From Brevibacterium sp. 239c (GTDB lineage Bacteria; Actinomycetota; Actinomycetes; Actinomycetales; Brevibacteriaceae): a DNA stretch of 64,000 nt. The notes under the pieces are model-generated. The model was not told the origin of the DNA. It saw only the letters and a list, made by a program, of their open reading frames with translations, and searched no databases. Positions 58,417-64,000 of this stretch are shown piece after piece. The DNA is taken from assembly GCF_900169365.1 (NCBI RefSeq), contig NZ_FXZH01000020.1:21119-85118 (forward strand). The letters run 5' to 3'. The position numbers and the translations under genes were made by a program. Numbering within the stretch: position 1 is the stretch's first letter; each line of letters starts with the position of its first letter.

Positions 58417-59765
58417 GCACCGACCATGTTCTGGCCGCACACGCGCAGCGTCAGCCCGTTGATCCCTCGGGCTCCCGCCGAGGCGAGGAATCCGATGGTC
58501 TCGGCCACGTCGACCGGCTGTCCCCCCTGCTGGAGGCTGGAGAGCCTGCGGGCGACCTGCCGGGTCAGGGTCGGCATCTTGGCCGTCATATCGGTTTCGA
58601 TGAACCCGGGAGCCACAGCATTGATCGTTCCTCCGCGTTTGGCGAAGTCCGACGCCGAGGCGGCGGTGAGTCCGACGACTCCGGCCTTCGAGGTCGCGTA
58701 GTTCGTCTGGCCGCGGTTGCCTGCGATGCCCGAGGTCGAGGCCAGTGAGACCACCTGTGCACCTTCGGCGAGCAGATCCTGAGCCTTCAAGTGAGCGTTG
58801 ATCCTAGCCTGGGAGGCGATGTTGACGGCAATGACAGAGTCCCAGCGGGAGGCATCCATATTCGCCAGCATCTTGTCTCGGGTGATTCCCGCATTGTGGA
58901 CGAGGATATCCACGGGACCACCGACCGCCTCGGCGATCTTCTCAGCCGCCGTGTCCGTGGTGATGTCGAGTTGGAGGGATCGACCGCCGACCTCATTCAT
59001 CACCTCGGCTAGGGCCTGTCCGGCCTGCGGCATGTCGACGCCGATGAGGTCTGCGCCGTCACGGGCCAGGTTGCGCGCAATCGCCGCTCCGATCCCGCGG
59101 GCGGCACCGGTCACGACTGCGGTTCGTCCGGCCAGCGGGCCTGCCTCACCAGTGGACAGGAACTCCTTCATCCCGATCGGAGTGCCGGCCTGAGTGGAGA
59201 CGGTGATGAACTGTCCCGAAACATAGGCTGATTTGCCTGAGAGCAGGAACCACAGCGCGGTGGCCACAGAGGGTGCCTGCATGTCGACGCCGTCGAGGAG
59301 TATGCCGTTAGCGGTTGCTCCTCGGCGCATCTCGTGAGCCATGGACCGTGTCAGGCCGGTGATTCCCTGAGCGGCTGCAGCGAGCTCGGGACCCTGCTGC
59401 GACGGGTTGGGGGACGGTGAAACTGTAATGACGCGACCGCAGCGGGCCAGTGAGCGCAGAGCCGTTCCGATCTCGAGCACTGTCTCCGACAAGTCGCCGG
59501 GCGCTGTGACTTCGTCGAAGACTGCGATGATCGCGCGCAGGGACTCCCCCGCGTTGGCATGGCGGCGCACTTCGAGGCCGTTGCCCAACAGCAGGTCGGC
59601 CAGCTTCTGTGCTTCCGGTCCGGACCCGAGGACGAGGACCGGTTTGCGGCGATAGTCAGCTGGGGTCGAGTCGAAACGGTGCAGTTCGACGGGCTGGGGC
59701 AGGCCGAGTGTCTTTGCGACCTGCTTCAGTGGGCCGTTGACCAAGCCCAGGTAGGTGTCTTTCAT
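58413..59765 (-). CDS. fabG4: High-molecular-weight 3-oxoacyl-ACP reductase (FabG4-like)
   Basis: A 450-residue two-domain SDR. Residues about 1-205 form a flavodoxin-like N-terminal domain without a functional NAD site. The C-terminal half is the ketoreductase: AVVTGAARGIGAAIARNLA (about 215-233), NAGITRDKMLANMD, and the catalytic ASTSGIAGNRGQTNYATSKAG with Ser, Tyr and Lys. That size and order match mycobacterial FabG4, an NADH-dependent ketoacyl-CoA reductase. It overlaps both neighbours by four bases (ATGA), so MaoC, FabG4 and FadA2 are coupled. It should act in beta-oxidation or fatty-acid elongation with these partners. Confidence 0.92.
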   Translation of the reverse strand: MKDTYLGLVNGPLKQVAKTLGLPQPVELHRFDSTPADYRRKPVLVLGSGPEAQKLADLLLGNGLEVRRHANAGESLRAIIAVFDEVTAPGDLSETVLEIGTALRSLARCGRVITVSPSPNPSQQGPELAAAAQGITGLTRSMAHEMRRGATANGILLDGVDMQAPSVATALWFLLSGKSAYVSGQFITVSTQAGTPIGMKEFLSTGEAGPLAGRTAVVTGAARGIGAAIARNLARDGADLIGVDMPQAGQALAEVMNEVGGRSLQLDITTDTAAEKIAEAVGGPVDILVHNAGITRDKMLANMDASRWDSVIAVNIASQARINAHLKAQDLLAEGAQVVSLASTSGIAGNRGQTNYATSKAGVVGLTAASASDFAKRGGTINAVAPGFIETDMTAKMPTLTRQVARRLSSLQQGGQPVDVAETIGFLASAGARGINGLTLRVCGQNMVGA

Positions 59766-61051
59766 GCTGCCTCCACAATCGCTGTGAGTCCCTGGCCGCC
59801 TGCTGCGCAGATCGAGACCAGTGACCTCTTCTTGCCAGTGAGCTTGAGGTACTTCGCGGTGGAGGCGATGATGCGTCCACCGGTCGCTGCGAACGGGTGT
59901 CCGGCGGCGAGGCTTGACCCCAGTGGGTTCAGCTTGGCCCGATCGATGGAGCCAAGTGCTCCGTCGAGGCCGGCCTTCTCACGGCAGAACTTCTCTGATT
60001 CCCATGCCGCCAGGTGGCTGAGCACGGTCGACGCGAATGCCTCATGGATCTCAAAGGCATCGAAGTCTTCGAAGGTGAGGCCGTTGCGGGCTAGAAGGCG
60101 TGGGACTGCGTAGGCCGGAGCCATGAGCAGACCCTCGGCACCGTCGACGAAGTCGACCGCTGCTGCTTCGGCATCGACGAGGCGAGCCAGGGGTGTGAAG
60201 CCGTGTTCCGCCGCCCAATCTTCGCTGCCGAGCAGGACGGAGGACGCTCCGTCTGTCAGCGGAGTCGAGTTGCCGGCAGTCATCGATGCCGGAGTATTCA
60301 GGTTCTTGCCAAACACGGGCGACAGCTTAGCCAGGGATTCGGCGGAGGAATCCGCCCGCATGTTGGTGTCGCGGCTGACTCCAAGGTACGGGGTCGAGAG
60401 GTCATCGAAGAATCCCTCGTCCCAGGCACGGGCGAGATTGTGGTGAGAGGCCAGGGCTAGTGCGTCCTGCGCCTCGCGGGTGATCTTCCACTCGGCGGTG
60501 GTGATCGCCTGGTGCTCACCCATGCTCATGCCAGTACGTGGCTCACCCGTCGACGGAGCCTGAGGCGCCAGGTAGGCCGGACGGATCTGTGCGGCGATCT
60601 TCGCCCGCTGAGCAATGGTCTTGGCTCGCGTGAGTTCGAGCAGAATCTCACGCATCGAGTCGTTGATGACGATCGGCGCATCCGACGCGGAGTCCACGCC
60701 AGACGCGATGCCGGACTCGAGCTGACCGGCATTGATCTTGTTGTTGAGGCTGACCACGGTCTCGAGACCGGTGGCACAGGCCTGCCCGACGTCAAACGCG
60801 GGAGTTGTCGGCGACAGGGCGGAACCGAGAACCGCCTCACGAGTGAGGTTGAAATCCTTCGAATGTTTGAGGACTGCGCCGCCGGCGACTTCGCCGATGC
60901 TCTCACCGGCCAAGCCGAAGCGGGCCACGAGTCCGTCGAGGGCGCTCGTGAGCATATCGAGATTGCTCGCCTTGGAATATTGCTTGTTCGAACGAGCGAA
61001 CGGAATACGGTTACCGCCAAGGATGACGGCACGCTGATTGGGAGTGGACAT
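59762..61051 (-). CDS. fadA2: Acetyl-CoA acetyltransferase/thiolase FadA2-like
   Basis: A 429-residue thiolase. The catalytic cysteine lies in DVGQACATGLETV (about residue 89), FEIHEAFASTVL holds the His (about 342), and the C-terminal CAAGGQGLTAIV supplies the second Cys. N-terminal GNRIPFARSNKQYSKAS and late AGHPFAATGGRI follow the family. It forms or cleaves acetoacetyl-CoA or longer 3-ketoacyl-CoA. The ATG at 61051 follows GGAGGTGCAA. It overlaps fabG4 by four bases and is divergent from the tetR gene, which probably controls it. Confidence 0.92.
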   Translation of the reverse strand: MSTPNQRAVILGGNRIPFARSNKQYSKASNLDMLTSALDGLVARFGLAGESIGEVAGGAVLKHSKDFNLTREAVLGSALSPTTPAFDVGQACATGLETVVSLNNKINAGQLESGIASGVDSASDAPIVINDSMREILLELTRAKTIAQRAKIAAQIRPAYLAPQAPSTGEPRTGMSMGEHQAITTAEWKITREAQDALALASHHNLARAWDEGFFDDLSTPYLGVSRDTNMRADSSAESLAKLSPVFGKNLNTPASMTAGNSTPLTDGASSVLLGSEDWAAEHGFTPLARLVDAEAAAVDFVDGAEGLLMAPAYAVPRLLARNGLTFEDFDAFEIHEAFASTVLSHLAAWESEKFCREKAGLDGALGSIDRAKLNPLGSSLAAGHPFAATGGRIIASTAKYLKLTGKKRSLVSICAAGGQGLTAIVEAA

Positions 61052-61060
61052 TTGCACCTC

Positions 61061-61101
61061 CGGTATGTGGATTTAACTGTTACCGACAGTACCTGATACC
61101 G
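61061..61101. promoter_or_regulatory. Inverted repeats between fadA2 and tetR
   Basis: ACTGT-TACCG-ACAGT (61076-61090) lies inside an outer CGGTAT ... ATACCG pair (61061-61066 and 61096-61101). The two are nearly, but not exactly, concentric. It is a candidate TetR operator controlling both directions. Confidence 0.5.
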
Positions 61102-61109
61102 TCTGTCAC

Positions 61110-61697
61110 ATGAAATCGCTCACAGATGGTCGGTCCACTCGGTGGCAGCAGCATCGCGACCTCAGGCGCCACGAGCTGCTGCGCGCCGTCCGGCACGTCG
61201 TTGATGAGCACGGAGACGAGCTGTCGATGGAGCAGATCTCCGAGCATTCGGGCACCACCAAGTCCGTGCTCTACAGATATTTCACGGATCGCGCTGGTCT
61301 GCAGGCGGCCATGGGCGAATGGGCGATGAATGTCATCTCCAAGTCACTCGATGACGCAACAGCAACCTCGGCACAGGACGCACTGACCAAAATGATCCGT
61401 GCGTTCGTCGCGCTCGCCGCAGAATCACCGAATATCTACCGATTCTGCGATACGGCAGTCAACCGCTTCGCACCGACGGAGACCGGCGGATTCTTCAATT
61501 CAATCGCCAGCCTCCTCGCCGATCGGCTTGTCCTTGAGGGTACTCAGGGACAGCTGTGGGCAGCAGGTGCAATCGGTTTCGTGCGTGCCGCGACCGAAAA
61601 CTGGCTGGCCGATCCCAGCCGTCCCGATGAATTCGCCACCGCAATCAGTCAATGGCTCTGGGCCTCGTTGCCCGCAAAACTAGGAGTAGACGAATGA
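61110..61697 (+). CDS. TetR-family transcriptional regulator
   Basis: A 195-residue repressor. The N-terminal HTH is RHELLRAVRHVVDEHGDELSMEQISEHSGTTKSVLYRYFTDRAGLQAAM (about 17-65). The C-terminal domain has the hydrophobic helices of a ligand pocket. It begins without a clear ribosome site, 58 bases from divergent fadA2 and over a palindromic region. Its stop codon overlaps the start of the acyl-CoA dehydrogenase gene (ATGA). A fatty-acyl-CoA ligand is likely from context, as in other lipid-gene TetR proteins. Confidence 0.9.
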   Translation: MKSLTDGRSTRWQQHRDLRRHELLRAVRHVVDEHGDELSMEQISEHSGTTKSVLYRYFTDRAGLQAAMGEWAMNVISKSLDDATATSAQDALTKMIRAFVALAAESPNIYRFCDTAVNRFAPTETGGFFNSIASLLADRLVLEGTQGQLWAAGAIGFVRAATENWLADPSRPDEFATAISQWLWASLPAKLGVDE

Positions 61698-63760
61698 AGC
61701 TTTCCCTTGATCCACAGGCGATCAACGACGCCCTCGACGGCCGGTGGGCCGAGGCACGACGCCAGGGGCGCACCCTGGCGCTCGACGAGATCACTCATGA
61801 GGATCCTGCCGATGACCTTGAAACCACACGGGCAAAGACGCTGACCGGTGTGGGCATCATGGCCGACACCGGTCTGACCATGACGAGCCTGCCCACATCG
61901 CTGGGCGGTCTCAACCAGCACGCGACTAACGTCGCCGGCTTCGAGGAGACCGTCACTGCCTCCCCCAGCCTCCAGATCAAGGCCGGGGTCCAGTTCGGGC
62001 TCTTCGGCGGAGCGATCCTTCACCTGGGCAACTCCGAACAGCACCAGGCCTGGCTGCTGGATGCTCAGAAGGGCAAACTTCTGGGCTCATTCGCGATGAC
62101 GGAGATCGGCCACGGATCCGATGTCGCCGCGGTCGGAACCACTGCGACGTATTCGGCTGAGGACGAGGAATTCGTCATCAACACGCCCTTCCGCGCCGCA
62201 ACCAAGGAATACATCGGCAACGCAGCGCGTGATGCACGCGCTGCCGTGGTCTTCGCCCAGCTCATCACCGCTGGAGTCAACCATGGTGTGCACGCGTTCT
62301 TCGTCCCGATCCGTGATGAAGACGGTGAAGTGCTGCCGGGTATCACCATCGAAGACGACGCTTTCAAGGGCGGACTCAAAGGCGTCGACAACGGACGGAT
62401 CATCTTCGACGAGATCCGCATTCCACGATTCAACCTCCTCGACCGCTATGGTGCGGTGACCGCCGATGGCACGTATTCCTCCCCCATCGACTCCCCGGGA
62501 CGCCGCTTCTTCACGATGCTCGGCACCCTGGTCCAGGGACGTGTCTCCCTCGACGGCGCCGCCATCGTCGCATCGAAGCTGGCACTCGACATCGCCGTTC
62601 GCTACGGTCTCGAGCGCAAGCAGTTCACCTCGGTCGATGACATCAACGAGACCACACTCTTGGATTACCAGCAGCACCAGCGTCGCCTGATGCCGGCCAT
62701 CGCCTCCGTCTACGCCTCGGCCTTCGCACACGAGAAGCTGCTCACCTCATTCGAAGAGGTGTTCTCCGGCGCCGATGAGAGCGATGAGAATCGCGCGCTG
62801 CTTGAGACTCGGGCCGCAGCGTTCAAGGCCGACACCACCTGGATGGCCCTCGACGTCATCCAGGAAAGCCGCGAAGCCTGCGGCGGTGCCGGGTTCATGG
62901 CCGAAAACCGTCTTGTGGGACTGCGCGCAGACCTCGACGTCTACGCCACGTTCGAAGGTGACAACACTGTGCTCCTGCAGCTGGCAGGCAAGCGCCTCCT
63001 CGGCGACTATGCCAAAGAACTCGCACATATCGATGTCGGTGGGGCCGCCCGCTTCATCGGCACCCAGGCCGCCGAGCACACGCTCTACCGAACCGGCATC
63101 GCCAATGCGGGCCTCGCGATCTCCGACGTCTTCACACTGAACCTGAACGAGAAGCGGATCCGTTCCGGGAAGCTGCAGCGTTCGCTGCTGGAGACCAGGC
63201 TCGAGGTCATGCTCTCGAACCTCGCCCAAGCACTGCGTCCTGCCGCTAAGATGTCGCAGGCCGATGCGGCTGGAGTCTTCAACGACAACCAGCACGAGTT
63301 CATCGAGATGGCGCGCGCCTACGTCGAGCTGGAGAAGTGGAAGGCCCTCGACGAAACGATGAGGGAACAGACAGACCCGGACCAGAGCAAGCTCTTCCGC
63401 CGTCTGCGCGATACTTACGGCCTGACTCTCATCGAGAAGCACGTCGGCTGGCATCTCATGTACGGTCGTCTCCCGATGTTGCGTGCCCGCCAGCTCAACG
63501 AGACGCTCAACCGTCTGTGTGCGAAGCTGTCCGCCAACGCCTTGGACCTCGTGGACGCCTTCGGCTACGGCGATGATCACCGCCGCGCAACGATCGCGAC
63601 CGGCATCGAGGCCGAGCGTCAGACCGAAGCTGCCGACTACTTCCGTCACTCCCGTGCACAGGAGAACTACCCTGTGGAGGAGAAACAGCTGCGCAAGGCC
63701 GCGAAAGCTGCGCAGAAGGCGGCCAACAAGGGCGGACGTAAGGCGAAAGCCAGCAAATAA
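61694..63760 (+). CDS. Acyl-CoA dehydrogenase/oxidase family protein
   Basis: A 688-residue flavoenzyme with the acyl-CoA oxidase/dehydrogenase fold. It has GSFAMTEIGHGSDVAAV, NTPFRAATKEYIGNAA, GLKGVDNGRIIFDEIRIPR and FEGDNTVLLQLAGKRLLGDY; the last is a hallmark of oxidase-like members. It oxidises acyl-CoA to 2-enoyl-CoA with FAD. At 688 residues it is larger than a standard 380-residue dehydrogenase, matching peroxisomal oxidase-like forms. The C-terminal tail is rich in Lys and Ala (residues 660-688). The ATG at 61694 has TAGGAG upstream and overlaps the tetR stop. It likely feeds substrate to the divergent MaoC/FabG4/FadA2 enzymes. Confidence 0.9.
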   Translation: MKLSLDPQAINDALDGRWAEARRQGRTLALDEITHEDPADDLETTRAKTLTGVGIMADTGLTMTSLPTSLGGLNQHATNVAGFEETVTASPSLQIKAGVQFGLFGGAILHLGNSEQHQAWLLDAQKGKLLGSFAMTEIGHGSDVAAVGTTATYSAEDEEFVINTPFRAATKEYIGNAARDARAAVVFAQLITAGVNHGVHAFFVPIRDEDGEVLPGITIEDDAFKGGLKGVDNGRIIFDEIRIPRFNLLDRYGAVTADGTYSSPIDSPGRRFFTMLGTLVQGRVSLDGAAIVASKLALDIAVRYGLERKQFTSVDDINETTLLDYQQHQRRLMPAIASVYASAFAHEKLLTSFEEVFSGADESDENRALLETRAAAFKADTTWMALDVIQESREACGGAGFMAENRLVGLRADLDVYATFEGDNTVLLQLAGKRLLGDYAKELAHIDVGGAARFIGTQAAEHTLYRTGIANAGLAISDVFTLNLNEKRIRSGKLQRSLLETRLEVMLSNLAQALRPAAKMSQADAAGVFNDNQHEFIEMARAYVELEKWKALDETMREQTDPDQSKLFRRLRDTYGLTLIEKHVGWHLMYGRLPMLRARQLNETLNRLCAKLSANALDLVDAFGYGDDHRRATIATGIEAERQTEAADYFRHSRAQENYPVEEKQLRKAAKAAQKAANKGGRKAKASK

Positions 63761-63791
63761 CTGATAGCTAGATAGATCGCCCAGAAGATGC

Positions 63792-63831
63792 GGGAGGGGC
63801 CGTGCAGCTTGATTGCTGCACGGCCCCTCCC
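63792..63831 (+). terminator. Terminator after the acyl-CoA dehydrogenase gene
   Basis: GGGAGGGGCCGTGCAGC pairs perfectly with GCTGCACGGCCCCTCCC around a 6-nt loop (17 bp), about 30 bases after the stop codon. There is no T-run. Confidence 0.8.
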
Positions 63832-63840
63832 ACGTTCGTC

Positions 63841-63870
63841 TCGTCTGTGATTGTCTCGTCTGTGACTGTC
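63841..63870. repeat. Two 15-bp tandem repeats next to the IS end
   Basis: TCGTCTGTGATTGTC and TCGTCTGTGACTGTC are adjacent and differ by one base. They lie just outside the presumed IS left end. Confidence 0.55.
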
Positions 63871-63876
63871 TGACTA

Positions 63877-64000
63877 GGGCGTGTCTCCTTTATTGACCAT
63901 TCCAGGACTGGCACGGTGGAGACGTGACTACACAGCAACGACACCGAGTCTTCACTGATGAGCAGTGGGAGAAGATCGAACCACTTCTGCCCTCAAACGT
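63877..64000 (+). mobile_element. Left end of an IS5-type insertion sequence (truncated by window)
   Basis: A GGGCGTGTCTCC terminal sequence beginning near 63877, in a CTAG context, precedes a transposase gene at 63924. The right end lies outside the window, so terminal repeats and target duplication cannot be checked. The left boundary is approximate. Confidence 0.55.
63924..64000 (+). CDS. IS5-family transposase (N-terminal fragment)
   Basis: Only the first 25 codons are present. From the GTG at 63924 the protein reads TTQQRHRVFTDEQWEKIEPLLPSN, the start pattern (L/F-T-D-x-Q-W-x-x-I-x-P-L-L-P) of the DUF4096 N-terminal domain of IS5/IS427-type transposases. The catalytic DDE domain lies outside the window. 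Many elements of this group carry the transposase in two frames, which cannot be judged here. The gene follows the IS left end by about 47 bases. Confidence 0.8.
   Translation, partial: MTTQQRHRVFTDEQWEKIEPLLPSN

Overview
The window is a chromosomal segment of a high-GC Gram-positive actinobacterium. It carries a complete Pup-proteasome locus (mpa, dop, pup, prcB, prcA, pafA), pafB/pafC, RbpA, the mycothiol ligase MshC, a polyprenol-phosphate-mannose synthase and a FabG4/FadA2 lipid cluster, and much of the gene order from rbpA to uppP follows the Mycobacterium Rv2050-Rv2137 region. A Brevibacterium-like member of the Micrococcales is my best inference, but no 16S gene or database search supports it. 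Coding density is high and no stretch over 300 bases lacks a gene. I see no CRISPR array, prophage or replication origin. The only mobile DNA is the left end of an IS5-type insertion sequence at the right edge.

Layout. 1-24850 is the more accessory half: the start of an aspartate aminotransferase-like gene; a methyltransferase; an hsp20 gene with an overlapping SigH/SigR-type promoter and HspR (HAIR) operator; an AEC transporter; ferritin; a pterin dehydratase; an amidase/M20 hydrolase/DUF5058 membrane-protein operon; an MFS transporter; a thioesterase-fold protein; an Rpf-like secreted muralytic protein; a run of putrescine oxidase, APC permease, AraC regulator, VOC protein and UvrA-like ATPase; an SDR enzyme divergent from a WYL regulator around a 21-bp palindrome; an RlpA-like protein; a glycerophosphodiesterase; rbpA with a SigR-type promoter; ppm1; and a metal-site-deficient amidohydrolase homologue.

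24900-46600 is the conserved core: a fused 5'-3'/3'-5' exonuclease, secA2, helY, tatC, tatA, pafC, pafB, a DUF3866 gene, two FKBP prolyl isomerases, pafA, prcA, prcB, pup, dop, a DUF3054 gene, mpa, trmI and an M50 protease. Pup is deamidated by Dop and ligated to lysines by PafA; Mpa unfolds the tagged protein into the PrcAB chamber. The stop/start overlaps along dop-pup-prcB-prcA-pafA imply coordinated translation. 46700-57450 holds housekeeping genes (RecB-type nuclease, HAD phosphatase, PAC2 protein, mshC, SCO1664/DUF3090 pair, aldo/keto reductase, uppP, histidine phosphatase, DUF5703, DMT transporter, M20 peptidase, tRNA-Leu). 57559-63760 is a fatty-acid cluster (MaoC hydratase, FabG4, FadA2, divergent TetR and acyl-CoA dehydrogenase/oxidase).

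Regulatory sequence is unusually readable here: GGGAAT-N18-GTT promoters before hsp20 and rbpA, a HAIR element, and MtrA-like direct repeats before both cell-wall genes. The main oddities are the nuclease fusion, a Mpa whose C-terminus lacks the usual GQYL docking motif, and the degenerate amidohydrolase.
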